Source: Streptomyces sp. MNU76 (GTDB lineage Bacteria > Actinomycetota > Actinomycetes > Streptomycetales > Streptomycetaceae). Taken from it: a stretch of DNA of 64,000 nucleotides. This document shows positions 45,535 through 54,710 of this stretch, piece by piece; position 1 is the first letter of the stretch; every line of letters begins with the position of its first letter. The position numbers and the translations under genes are program-made. The stretch spans positions 62,001 to 126,000 of the forward strand of contig NZ_JAJKLK010000007.1 of the NCBI RefSeq assembly GCF_020982545.1. Direction: 5' to 3'. The notes below the pieces were generated by a model that saw nothing but the letters and a program-made list of their open reading frames with translations, ran no database searches and was not told the origin of the DNA.

Positions 45535-46974
45535 ATGACAGAGCAGCTCTGGAGTAGCCAACGCCACCGGACGGCCATCGGCCGTGTCGGGTTGTCCGTC
45601 CCCGCGCGTCAAGCCGTGGTCGATCTTCAACTGGAGCCTGGTATGCAGGTCCTGGACTACGGTTGCGGCCGAGGTGGCGACCTACGCGCACTTCAGACGA
45701 TCGGCCTCGACATCTCCGGATGGGACCCGGTCCACCATCCCGACGGTGAGCTCAAGCCCGCAGAAATCGTGCTCCTCACCTACGTTCTTAACGTCATCGA
45801 AGATCCGGCCGAGCGACGACAAACCCTCCTGGATGCCTGGAACAACACGAAGTCGACACTCGTCGTGTCGGCGAGGCTCCGCTGGGAGCGGAACCAAATC
45901 AAGGGCACTGAGTACGGCGATGGCATCCTGACCAGTCGCAATACGTTCCAACACTTGTTCGCGGCGAGTGAGCTTCGGGACTACGTCCAGGAGACGACCG
46001 GGGTCCGCTGTCTCTCGGCTGCTCCGGGGATCGTCTACGCGTTCAAGAGTGACGAAGCGCGGCTCGGCTATCTTGCCCGCCAGATCACCCCGGAAGCCGG
46101 GTGGCTTGCTTCCCAGGACACCGCTTCGGCCATCGCCGCCGTCGTCGACCACCTCGAACAGCGGGGTCGGCTACCGAGCATCGAAGAAATGCCGCATCCG
46201 GTCATCGGCCTCCTCGGCCACCTACGGACAGGCGAGCTCAAGCGACTCACCGAGCAGTCCGCCGACCCGCTGAAGGTCGAGGAGAGTGCAAAGCGCACCA
46301 TCCTCGACACCCTACTCTTCCTCGCTGTTGAACTCTTCCATGGCCGCGGCCCTGCCAGCAGCCTTCCGCTTCCCGTCCAGCTGGATATCCGGGCTTTCTT
46401 CTCCTCCTACGCAGAAGCATGCAAACGCGCGGACCGGCTTCTGTTCAAGCTCCGCGACGACGCGTACGTGCGGCGTGCCATGACCGGGTCGGCTGCGGGC
46501 AAGTACACGGCCACGGCGCTGTATGTGCACCGCCGGGCCGTCCACCGGATCCCCACCGTGCTCCGCCTGTACGAGCAGTGCGCCAGCATTGCCGCCGGCC
46601 GCCCCGCAGAATGGTCCGTCGTGAAGCTTCGCCACCAGGGGCGCGGAGCCAGCTGGCTGGACTACCCCTCGTTCGATACCGATCCCCATCCTCGTCTGGC
46701 CTCGTCGTACAGCGTTGACCTGCAGACCCTGAAGTCGTCCTTTCTGTCCTACGCGGATTCGGCCAACCGTCCTCTGCTGCACCGCAAGCATGAGTTCCTC
46801 GCGCCGGACGACCCCGACGTGCCGAAGTACCAGCGTCTCACTAACGCCGAGGTTCGAGCCGGCCTCTACGAGGAACCACACCTCATCGGCAACGAAGAGG
46901 GGTGGGAGCGAGCACTTGTCCGTTGCGGCCGGACCCTGCGGGGACACCGGCTGGTGCGACGTCCTGACAGCTGA
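45535..46974 (+). CDS. DNA phosphorothioation-associated putative methyltransferase
   Basis: 479 residues from ATG 45535. MQVLDYGCGRGGDLRALQTI is SAM motif I; GWDPVHHPDGELKPAEIVLL and TYVLNVIEDPAERRQTLLDA follow. The C-terminal two thirds (HRIPTVLRLYEQCASIAAGR, VVKLRHQGRGASWLDYP) match the large helical region of the dnd-related methyltransferase family found beside Dnd/Ssp loci. Its substrate is not established. It supports reading the following 17 kb as one phosphorothioation locus. Confidence 0.8.
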   Translation: MTEQLWSSQRHRTAIGRVGLSVPARQAVVDLQLEPGMQVLDYGCGRGGDLRALQTIGLDISGWDPVHHPDGELKPAEIVLLTYVLNVIEDPAERRQTLLDAWNNTKSTLVVSARLRWERNQIKGTEYGDGILTSRNTFQHLFAASELRDYVQETTGVRCLSAAPGIVYAFKSDEARLGYLARQITPEAGWLASQDTASAIAAVVDHLEQRGRLPSIEEMPHPVIGLLGHLRTGELKRLTEQSADPLKVEESAKRTILDTLLFLAVELFHGRGPASSLPLPVQLDIRAFFSSYAEACKRADRLLFKLRDDAYVRRAMTGSAAGKYTATALYVHRRAVHRIPTVLRLYEQCASIAAGRPAEWSVVKLRHQGRGASWLDYPSFDTDPHPRLASSYSVDLQTLKSSFLSYADSANRPLLHRKHEFLAPDDPDVPKYQRLTNAEVRAGLYEEPHLIGNEEGWERALVRCGRTLRGHRLVRRPDS

Positions 46975-47058
46975 GGTCCTGGTCTCGCTGAGAGTTCAAG
47001 TTGCGAACTACCCTCGTCCCAGGCCGGGTTGTCAGACCTGCATGAGACGCTCCCGTGC

Positions 47059-47907
47059 ATGGCATCCACACAGATCCCGGGCCCTTGCCTGCCCCCCTAC
47101 CGCGCTCAGCCAGACATGGCGCTCCTTGATCCTCAAGAACACTCCTCCGAGCTCGCAGACTGGGTGGAACGGATCCCTACTGCGTCCGAGCCGGTGGAAC
47201 GTGAGGCGTGGGACAACGTCTACGCCTGGCTTCGCCTGGCGAGCGGCCTCCGTACAGTCACGTTCGACATGGCGTACGAAGACGGCGGCATGTGCTCGGC
47301 GGGCGATGACTTCGACTACGTCTGGTCGAACATGATGGGCGAGTGGCAGTTGCATCAGGTACGCCTCGGCTACACGCGGGCGGCGCTGGAAGCTCTCGTA
47401 CGAGTTCTCCGTCCGGATCTTCCCACGCCCGGCCCGGCTATTGAAGCTGCGGAGCTGCGCCTCGCGCAGGCTGGTCAGGAGCTCCCGTTGCATGCGCGCG
47501 AGGCGGCCCGGCACTTCCTCGGCCACGCCATGGGGAGCACCGAATCCGCTGCCTCACTCTCCGTTGCCGTCGCCCAGGCCATCGGCGTACACGAGCTGGC
47601 AGCTCACGGGTTCACTCGTATTCCTCAGCCGACACACGACGACGATATGCAGTCGTTCCCCGCTGGCCACGACGAGATCTGCACAAGCAAGGAAGCAACT
47701 TCCATTCTTCTCCTGGCTATTCAGGCGCTGCTCGCCTGGGCCGTGGAGGAGCAGTACATCGTGGCGCCGAACGAGGACAAGTTCCTGTACGAGGGGATGT
47801 GGGTTCCCGACGCCGCAGGAGGACGCCGGTGGGTGGATCAGGAAATTGCCTACGGTGACTACCTCGCGGTGCTGCAACTGGATCACGGAGATCCGCCGGA
47901 TCTGTAG
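47059..47907 (+). CDS. Hypothetical protein of the phosphorothioation locus
   Basis: About 282 residues from ATG 47059; TTG 47029 and ATG 47116 are alternatives. FDYVWSNMMGEWQLHQVRLG, YTRAALEALVRVLRPDLP and SILLLAIQALLAWAVEEQYI indicate a helical, acidic, soluble protein. I do not recognise a family. It follows the methyltransferase on the same strand by under 100 bp and ends at a shared terminator. Confidence 0.7.
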   Translation: MASTQIPGPCLPPYRAQPDMALLDPQEHSSELADWVERIPTASEPVEREAWDNVYAWLRLASGLRTVTFDMAYEDGGMCSAGDDFDYVWSNMMGEWQLHQVRLGYTRAALEALVRVLRPDLPTPGPAIEAAELRLAQAGQELPLHAREAARHFLGHAMGSTESAASLSVAVAQAIGVHELAAHGFTRIPQPTHDDDMQSFPAGHDEICTSKEATSILLLAIQALLAWAVEEQYIVAPNEDKFLYEGMWVPDAAGGRRWVDQEIAYGDYLAVLQLDHGDPPDL

Positions 47908-47937
47908 CTGACACGCGGTGGGCGCCGCTCCCCAAAT

Positions 47938-47986
47938 GGCGCTGTGGAAGGGCGGGGCCTGCCAGTCCCCGCCCTTCCACAGCGCC
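47938..47986. terminator. Bidirectional terminator between convergent genes
   Basis: Two perfect 20-base arms (47938-47957, 47967-47986) around a 9-base loop, 30 bp after one stop and 20 bp from the other. Confidence 0.85.
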
Positions 47987-48005
47987 GGGCTCTCCCTCTT
48001 GCGAG

Positions 48006-48806
48006 TCAGGTCATGCACCAGCCGGAGTCGCAGCTTCCGTCGCCGGTGTCATCGGGGCCGCGCACCATGCCGGGGTCCGTGATGGCCTCGGCGAGTGGAC
48101 GGCCGTACCGGGTGAGGTAGACGGGATCCCGTCCGAGCGCCGTGCGGCGCTCGTTGATCGTTTTCTCCAGTTGCACCGACCTGATGAACAGCTCTGGTTC
48201 GTCCCGCCGCTGCTGCCGCCATGCTCCGACGGTACGAAAGGGGCAGAAAAAGCAGGAACTCTTGGGCGGGACGGGCAGTCCCGCCTCCTCGATGATGCGC
48301 TCACAGTCGGTTCGGCGAAGCCGGAGATCGAGGAGGGGGTACTCGATCCGTTCGTGGGGTTCGCACCGCCGACGGTTGGCCCGGTGGATCTCGTCGAGGG
48401 ATATACCGATCCCCACGGTGGCAGGCTCAGCGGCCGTGGCTCCGTGCTCACGAAGCCATCGGCCTACGACCCTGATTTTGAAGTCAGCAGTACAGGAGCG
48501 GCGCCCCGGAGCCCCGTTGGCCATCCGGACCGGGATCGGGATGGATCGGGTGTCCGGCCTGTTCAGCCTCTGCATGAGGGTCTCAGAGGTTCCATCGCGG
48601 CGCACACGCTTCAGCTGCTGGAGGTCAATCCCGGCGCGGACGGCGTACGGGACGGCAACCTCACGGATGTAGGCCAAGGTCGCCGGATGCTCGCTGTCGT
48701 CGCCGACATTCGCGAAGAGGAAGGTCGGATAGTCGATCTCACGGTGGGCGGCGAGGACCAGGAGGGCGGTCGATTGCACTCCTCCGCCGTAAGAGATGAC
48801 CTTCAT
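48006..48806 (-). CDS. PP-loop (PAPS-reductase-like) enzyme
   Basis: 266 residues from ATG 48806. MKVISYGGGVQSTALLVLA is a PP-loop variant; RRSCTADFKIRVVGRWL, KSSCFFCPFRTVGAWRQQ and the C-terminal GSCDSGWCMT give several cysteines that could hold an Fe-S cluster. It is distantly like DndC/SspD but shorter and with a different cysteine layout. Similar proteins are common in actinophages. A sulfur-transfer or nucleotide-activation role is inferred. Confidence 0.75.
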   Translation of the reverse strand: MKVISYGGGVQSTALLVLAAHREIDYPTFLFANVGDDSEHPATLAYIREVAVPYAVRAGIDLQQLKRVRRDGTSETLMQRLNRPDTRSIPIPVRMANGAPGRRSCTADFKIRVVGRWLREHGATAAEPATVGIGISLDEIHRANRRRCEPHERIEYPLLDLRLRRTDCERIIEEAGLPVPPKSSCFFCPFRTVGAWRQQRRDEPELFIRSVQLEKTINERRTALGRDPVYLTRYGRPLAEAITDPGMVRGPDDTGDGSCDSGWCMT

Positions 48807-49053
48807 GCGGTCACCGTGCGGATTAGGAACGGGCGGATGCCTGAGTGCTGCATTCCGTCGGCACTGGCGTCTGGCATTCGAGAACTCCGAGGGTACGAGA
48901 CAAGATCGAACAAGAGAGAGTCTATGGATGACATAGAGGGTAATCAACTGTTCCTCTCAAGCGTGGGTGCAAAAACCTCCGCTCTGTCCAGGGATCACCG
49001 TTGCCACTCACCCGTGCCGCAACTGCAGCCTTGTCCTGCAGGCGCCGTCGGAG

Positions 49054-49710
49054 TCAGTGCGCCTCGCGCTTGGGCCGGATCACCACCGCATGGCCTGCAG
49101 CCAGCACCGCCGCCAGGAACTCCGCGGCGGCCTGGCTTTCGGCATTCGCGAAAGTCCGGGCTGAAGGAAGGCTGGCCTTCTGCTCTCTCGGGGGTGACGG
49201 TGCAGTCCTGCGCCCGCGTGGCTTTTGCGGGGCGTGGTCGCCTGCGCGGAGCAGTTCGACCTCGTGCGGCAGTACGGCACGGCCGCGCGCTTCCGCATCG
49301 GCCAGGACGGTCTCTAGGAGCCACAGTGGGGATCTCGACAGGACGAGATCAGCGTCCGCGATCTGACGTCGGTTGCGCCAGCGGGAGATCGCTTGTTCAT
49401 CCACACCAAGGAGTCGGGCTACTTCCTTGATCCCGACGATCGGCGGCAGGTGGTCTGCGCTTTCAAGATCGAATCCGTTTGGGACACCAGCCTTGTACGC
49501 CGCCAACCGCTGCGGTGTTGCTTCGCGTCCAGCAGCGCCGCTGAGCTGAAGCACCGTCGTCAACAGCCAGTAGGGGTTCCCGGACGCTACCAAGTCGGGT
49601 GGAGCCAGCGTCCCGTCGGTCTTCCACGCCTGGGAGGTCTGACGCTGCACGCCGTACAGAGCTGCGATCTCCGCGTGGCCGAGCAGATACGGGATCCGTA
49701 CCGCCGCCAT
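49054..49710 (-). CDS. Double helix-turn-helix DNA-binding protein
   Basis: 218 residues from ATG 49710. Two HTH units repeat: GHAEIAALYGVQRQTSQAWK ... PPDLVASGNPYWLLTTVL and GIKEVARLLGVDEQAISRWR ... DADLVLSRSPLWLLETVL. The second half of each unit is also repeated, so the protein is an internal duplication. The C-terminal tail is Pro/Arg-rich. It is probably a regulator of the surrounding locus. It follows the PLD gene by 167 bp on the same strand. Confidence 0.7.
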   Translation of the reverse strand: MAAVRIPYLLGHAEIAALYGVQRQTSQAWKTDGTLAPPDLVASGNPYWLLTTVLQLSGAAGREATPQRLAAYKAGVPNGFDLESADHLPPIVGIKEVARLLGVDEQAISRWRNRRQIADADLVLSRSPLWLLETVLADAEARGRAVLPHEVELLRAGDHAPQKPRGRRTAPSPPREQKASLPSARTFANAESQAAAEFLAAVLAAGHAVVIRPKREAH

Positions 49711-49877
49711 GCCACTACCTCTTCGATCATCGTGCAACTGAAGGGACCCTCGGCATAGCGCGGGACTGGCCAACGATATCGCTCCGCCTTCCCTTACCGG
49801 AGCAACACCGCGATGCGCCGGGGTCCGCGCCTCAGCCGGTCGTGACGAGATGTTGCTCCGCAAGGCGAGGGCACGCC

Positions 49878-50789
49878 TCAGGTGATTTCTCTGCCCTGTC
49901 GGATCTCCCATGGGCCAACTGGCACCAGATGCACCTCGTCGAAGTAGTTCAGCCACTGCGCGATGGTCTCCACGGCGCGTTGGGCCTGCTCCTCCGTACA
50001 GGCGCCGCTGGCGGCCAGTTCTCTTTTCGCGTCGTCCAAGTTCAAGGTGCCCACCTCGAACAGCCGTCGGATCTCCGGCACGGATCGGAGGCCGGCGAGG
50101 ACGGCTTCGCCGAACGCTTGCTCGGAGAGGCCGGGAGGAACGTCGAGATGTACGAGGTCGCGGAGGACTCCGGCGAGAACGTCGGTGCCAATGTTGCGGT
50201 ACCGCCCGCTGTACACGCGGTAGAGCCGTTCCGGGTTGCGTGTTTCCGGCAGCCAGCGACCACGGGTGGGGCCCTGTCCAGCGACCAAGACCTGGGGCGC
50301 GTCTTCGTCAGCCCTCAGCAGGTCTGCTTGCTCACGGATCTGCCGCGCGAGATCTGCGGACGCTGGCACGGAGGTGGCCCCAATGGCATCAAGTACCCGC
50401 CGCACCTCCGGGTGCGCCGCATCGGCTTCCAGAAGTAACTCGATGTTGGCGTCTGGCACTCGGCCCGTAGCCCTGCCCGTGAGGTTGGCCGATCCAACGA
50501 GGCAGCGGTCGTCCGCCAGGTACACCTTGGCGTGGAGGTTGTGGCACAACAGGATGCGAGGGCGTCCGTCGGCCTGGGCGATCTCGGCGATCTCTGGGTC
50601 CGAGACGCCGGCCGCGACCTCGGCCACGGACCACCGCGTGACGCACTGGATCTCTTCAACGCGGCGCGGAATGGCAGCCAATGCCGCCCGGAACACCTCC
50701 TTCTTGATGAAGGGAGCGACCAGGACGACACGCTCGGACGCGCCTGTAAGCAGCTGCTCGATCTGCTGCCAGATGTGATCGTTCGCCAC
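49878..50789 (-). CDS. Phospholipase D-like nuclease
   Basis: 303 residues. One HKD motif: HAKVYLAD (His 86, Lys 88, Asp 93) then LVGSANLTGRATG (Ser 100, Asn 102). A single motif implies action as a dimer, as in Nuc and BfiI-type nucleases. The N-terminus VVLVAPFIKKEVFRAAL is the usual first strand. Its GTG start shares a base with the stop of the GHKL ATPase gene, so the three genes helicase, ATPase and PLD are one unit. It is the likely DNA-cutting part. Confidence 0.85.
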   Translation of the reverse strand: MANDHIWQQIEQLLTGASERVVLVAPFIKKEVFRAALAAIPRRVEEIQCVTRWSVAEVAAGVSDPEIAEIAQADGRPRILLCHNLHAKVYLADDRCLVGSANLTGRATGRVPDANIELLLEADAAHPEVRRVLDAIGATSVPASADLARQIREQADLLRADEDAPQVLVAGQGPTRGRWLPETRNPERLYRVYSGRYRNIGTDVLAGVLRDLVHLDVPPGLSEQAFGEAVLAGLRSVPEIRRLFEVGTLNLDDAKRELAASGACTEEQAQRAVETIAQWLNYFDEVHLVPVGPWEIRQGREIT

Positions 50790-52654
50790 TACTCGTCCTC
50801 GTCGTCCTCATCGTCGGCTCCGAGGAACTCGCTGGCGATCCGGCCCCAGTCCTGCCTCATCTGCTTTGCCCGTGCGCGAGGCCTCTCGGGCTGTTCATCC
50901 TCGAACCTCGCCCAGGAGAGCAGCAGGAGCTTGAAGGCAGAGGCGGCGCCCACGAGCCGATCGATGAGTTCTTCCCGGCTCACGCCGTCGAAGTCCTTGT
51001 CCAGGACGGCGATCAGGTCGCTGTACACGGGGTGGTCCATGTTGAGGGCAACCTGGAGCAGGCCGGGGATGAACTCGACGTTGAAGAAGGCCGGCGAGTC
51101 AGGATTGCGGCTGGTCAGGAGGCGAGTGTGCTTGCCCTGAGAGATGGTCTCTTCGATAATCCGCTGCGCGTCGGCGGGGCTGTACTTGTGGGTTTCGACC
51201 AGGCTCTCGAGTTGCTGCTGCTGGCTCACCTCGGGGCTGACCTGCTCCGCCAGGGTGTCTGTGAGGCTCGGTTTGGTCTCCGCGCGGCGCCGCTTGACCG
51301 CTTCCTCCGCCTTGTTTTCCACCTGCTCGTGCCGCTTCCGGCTGGTCCCCGTACCGCGCGTCTGGTCTTCCAAGTCGGCACGTAGCCTACCGAGCAGCTT
51401 CTCGCGGATGTGATAAACGATCTCGATGAGGGGAAGACGAGCGTCACCCTCTTCACGGAGCGCCTCGCGGAACTCCTCCCACGACAACCCTGCTGCCTCT
51501 TCACGCCAGTTGAAGTGGGCAAGCGCCGAGAAGATCGTCGCGGACTGCTTGTTGTTGGTGACGCCGAAGACCTCGTCGAGAGCGGGTGGGAAGTCGATCT
51601 CCACTCCCCACCATCGCTCCACCGGGTTGTACGAATTCGTCCATCCTGTGTCGAGGTCAAGTTCACGGTCAGCGCGGATCAAGGAAATGCCGAGGTTCTT
51701 GGCTGCGTGCTTGCCCCAAGGAGTGTCGCCGGGCTTGAGGCTGGGCGACACGTCGTCGGGCCATTCCTCGCCCTCGATGTCGTGGCGTCGGGCAGCGTCC
51801 ACGGAAATTGAGGAGCGCACGAGTACGGGGTACTCCTTGCCGTCGACACCCTCGACCATGAAACGCTGGACACCGATCTCGCCGGTGTTGCCACCGCCGA
51901 CGGGTCGGAACATCGGTTTGGTGTCGAACGGTGCGGGCGTCGAGCTTGGGGCAGTCAGGTAGAGCGGGTCGTTCGGCCGGGTGTCGCGCACGCCGGGCAG
52001 TTCTGCCCAGCCGCGCACGGGAACCAGCTTGATCCGGGTCCCTTGAGTGATCTTGCGTCGGTAGATGCGTCCGATGAGGTTCTCGGTGTTGGCCAAAGTG
52101 GCCTCGGCGCCGCGCCACTGGACGCGTTCCAACTGTGTCCACTGAACGAGGGTTCCGGTCGGGCCGAGCCCCTCGGTGAGCGCCTGCCATTCGTCGGGGA
52201 GCCCGTCGAGTTTGGGCTCAGGGACCTCTTCCAACCCCCGCCGGAGCTCGGCGAGATCGAGGTAAGTGTGCAGCGCGTTGTCGGGGCCGTTGGTCCAGGA
52301 CCAGACATCAACACGGTCGCACTGGGAGATGCTGGAGTTGGGCAGGCCGACGCCGAACCGCCCTATGCCCTTGCGGTGCTGTCGGGTTCCGGCGCCGAAG
52401 CGCAGGGACTGCCGCAGCGTCTCCGGGTCCATGCCGCTGCCGTTGTCCAGCACAGCGATCTTCTCCACCCGGTGGCGGGCACGCTGGGACGGACGGTCTA
52501 TCGACTCGACCACGAAGAGTTCCACGAGCTCGGCAGTGGCCTCGATGCCGTTGTCGATCAGTTCCGCGATGGCGTGTGCCGTCGACTTGTACCCGCTGTC
52601 CTGCAGGGCTTTGACCGTCAGATCGGACGTGACGATCGAATACTTGGATGTCAT
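50789..52654 (-). CDS. GHKL/Hsp90-type ATPase of the restriction cassette
   Basis: 621 residues from ATG 52654, which overlaps the helicase stop (ATGA) and has GGAAGG before it. The ATP-binding fold is clear: AIAELIDNGIEAT (N-box, Glu 31 and Asn 35), VLDNGSGMD (70-76) and KGIGRFGVGLPNSS (95-108). The central and C-terminal parts include a long charged coiled region (KRHEQVENKAEEAVKRRRAE). Such ATPases gate nucleases in several defence systems. Confidence 0.85.
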   Translation of the reverse strand: MTSKYSIVTSDLTVKALQDSGYKSTAHAIAELIDNGIEATAELVELFVVESIDRPSQRARHRVEKIAVLDNGSGMDPETLRQSLRFGAGTRQHRKGIGRFGVGLPNSSISQCDRVDVWSWTNGPDNALHTYLDLAELRRGLEEVPEPKLDGLPDEWQALTEGLGPTGTLVQWTQLERVQWRGAEATLANTENLIGRIYRRKITQGTRIKLVPVRGWAELPGVRDTRPNDPLYLTAPSSTPAPFDTKPMFRPVGGGNTGEIGVQRFMVEGVDGKEYPVLVRSSISVDAARRHDIEGEEWPDDVSPSLKPGDTPWGKHAAKNLGISLIRADRELDLDTGWTNSYNPVERWWGVEIDFPPALDEVFGVTNNKQSATIFSALAHFNWREEAAGLSWEEFREALREEGDARLPLIEIVYHIREKLLGRLRADLEDQTRGTGTSRKRHEQVENKAEEAVKRRRAETKPSLTDTLAEQVSPEVSQQQQLESLVETHKYSPADAQRIIEETISQGKHTRLLTSRNPDSPAFFNVEFIPGLLQVALNMDHPVYSDLIAVLDKDFDGVSREELIDRLVGAASAFKLLLLSWARFEDEQPERPRARAKQMRQDWGRIASEFLGADDEDDEDE

Positions 52655-54282
52655 CGAGCCTTCCATACGTCTTCCCAGTTGGTGAATGCCTCTGCTACGT
52701 CTCCGAAGCCCGGGAGCGCAGGGTCGACGACGGTTACGACGTCGCAGTTAGGGGTGCCGCCGGCTTTGGGGCCGCGGATGACACGGCCGACCATCTGGCT
52801 GTAGAGGACCAGAGAACGGGTAGGCCGGGCGATGACCGCAGCGCTCGCAGCGGGGGCATCGAAGCCGGTGGTAAGGACACCGTAGTTGGACAGGACCATG
52901 GGCCGGGCGCTCGGCCCCTTGAACTTCTTGATGGCGCGGTCACGGTGGCGCGTTGACGATTCGGCGGTGACCTGGTCGGCATCGATCCCGAACATCGACA
53001 GAATCGCGACGATCAGGCGGCTGTGCTCGACCGAGGCGGCAAACAGCAGAATCCGCCGATGCTGCTGGCTGAGGTCGAGCACGGTGCGAACAACCTGCAG
53101 ATTCCACTGCACGTTCTCGGCGAGCCGCGCGATCAACACATCCGGGATATCGAAGGACGCCGCGAGGGCCTGCTTGTCCCGGGAACTGAGCTGCATGCCA
53201 GAGTCGGCGGCTACAGTGCGGAACTCCGGCCGGGCGAGGTATCCCTGTTCGATGAGGGCGGTGACGGGGTTGTCGTAGCCGTCGATCTCCAGCATCACCT
53301 TCTGACGCGCGAAGAAGTCCGAGAGCCTCTCATCTTCGGAGATGTCCGACCACGTCCGGCCCGGCGTAGCCGTCAAACCCAACAGACTGGAATCACTACG
53401 GAGAGTGAGCGCATCGACCGCTCTGCGATATGTAGGCGCGATGGCCTGATGCGCCTCGTCGAAGACCGTGAGTGTGGTGCGCAGGGCGAGACGGTCGAGG
53501 AATGTCGGGTCGCCCTTCGCCGCGGCCGTTGCCTTGTCGAGGCCGAGCACGACGATGCCGTCCGTGATGCTGTCGATATCGGCAGGGGCATCGCCCCACA
53601 TGCGCAGGACAGTGACCTCGCGGTTGCCGAGAGCGCTCCAAGCGCGCTCGAATTCCAACGCGGCCTGCTCCAGGAGTTCCCGGCCCCGAGCCAGCCAGAC
53701 CACAACGCTCGGCTCGCTCTGCCGCAGGTGATCGCAGATCAGATTCATGCCGGTGCGGGTCTTCCCGACACCGGTCGGAAGGTGGAGTACCGCCCTCCGT
53801 TCCCCGGAGTACAGCAGACGGCGCACCTTACCGGCCGCGCGCCGCTGATGTGGGAACAGTGCGTAGTCCGGCACGCTGAGACTGCGGAACGACGCGGGGG
53901 GCTCGGGGGCCCGGTCGACAACAAGGCCGAGGAATCCGAGAAAGGTCCGACGCTGATCAGCGGTCCAGGGCAGCGCGAAAAGAAAGGCGTCAGGTTGGTC
54001 GGAATCCTCGCGCCCGAGCCGATCGGCGAGCTCGGCCTGTTTCCTCTCGGGCAGCAGACCCAGGAGCAGCGCCCGCTCGTCGGCGTCACCGATCAGCCGC
54101 TCCGCGGAGACGGCGGAGGCCGCAACTCTGCGGAGGACTACCTCGGTCTCTTCTCCCACGTGCAGCAGCTCAAGCAGCTCGCAGGCGTGGTCGCCGAGGA
54201 GACGCCGCACATAGGCGAGGGGTGCGGTACTGAGGATGCTTTGAAAAGGGATGCCCGGAGACTCGATCACCGTGGTCTCCAC
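52651..54282 (-). CDS. SF2 DEAD/DEAH helicase of the restriction cassette
   Basis: 543 residues from GTG 54282. Motifs: LHLPTGVGKTRTGM (I, residues 167-180), TVFDEAHQA (II), LLGLTATPGRTW (III), and SQMVGRVIRGPKAGG (VI). A 130-residue N-terminal region has no recognised domain. It diverges from sspA across 428 bp. With the ATPase and PLD genes it forms a three-gene cassette in the place where restriction modules of phosphorothioation systems sit. Assignment to SspFGH is inferred from position and gene number. Confidence 0.85.
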   Translation of the reverse strand: METTVIESPGIPFQSILSTAPLAYVRRLLGDHACELLELLHVGEETEVVLRRVAASAVSAERLIGDADERALLLGLLPERKQAELADRLGREDSDQPDAFLFALPWTADQRRTFLGFLGLVVDRAPEPPASFRSLSVPDYALFPHQRRAAGKVRRLLYSGERRAVLHLPTGVGKTRTGMNLICDHLRQSEPSVVVWLARGRELLEQAALEFERAWSALGNREVTVLRMWGDAPADIDSITDGIVVLGLDKATAAAKGDPTFLDRLALRTTLTVFDEAHQAIAPTYRRAVDALTLRSDSSLLGLTATPGRTWSDISEDERLSDFFARQKVMLEIDGYDNPVTALIEQGYLARPEFRTVAADSGMQLSSRDKQALAASFDIPDVLIARLAENVQWNLQVVRTVLDLSQQHRRILLFAASVEHSRLIVAILSMFGIDADQVTAESSTRHRDRAIKKFKGPSARPMVLSNYGVLTTGFDAPAASAAVIARPTRSLVLYSQMVGRVIRGPKAGGTPNCDVVTVVDPALPGFGDVAEAFTNWEDVWKAR

Positions 54283-54710
54283 CCCACCCGCAGGGCACGA
54301 ACGCCGTCCGCCCTATCGACTCGCAACCCCAGCCCCCTTTGCTCGTCCATGCACACCACATGGCACATCCGCGCCGCAGCACGCGATCAAACCCTAGACC
54401 CAGCCGCTGACAACCGGGAGTCGAGAGGCGTGATCCGCCGCACCGGCCTGCGACCGGAGTCTTCCGTACACAGCTGAACTCCCATGGCACGCCGGGCATT
54501 TTGGCTGCCAGGCAGCACTCAGCCGCACTGGGAACATGTGTTCCAAATGGTGAGGTCACGATACGGATTCCGGGGTGCACAAAACCGCGCCTGCGCCACA
54601 TCCCAACCACGGCACGGTTAGGATCACGGTGTACTACTGGTGGAAGATGCCGTACCGGGCGCGGATCACCACCAGTTCAGCGAGCAGAACCGATGTAAGC
54701 GGGGTGGAGC
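54283..54710. other. Divergent promoter region between the restriction and modification operons
   Basis: 428 bp with no gene. It should hold promoters in both directions and any operator of the DndB-like or HTH regulators. I see no strong inverted repeat. Confidence 0.45.

Noticed and set aside
53023-54477. Plus-strand open frame of 484 codons
   Set aside because: Antisense to the helicase gene, whose motifs I-VI are all clear. The translation lacks any domain.
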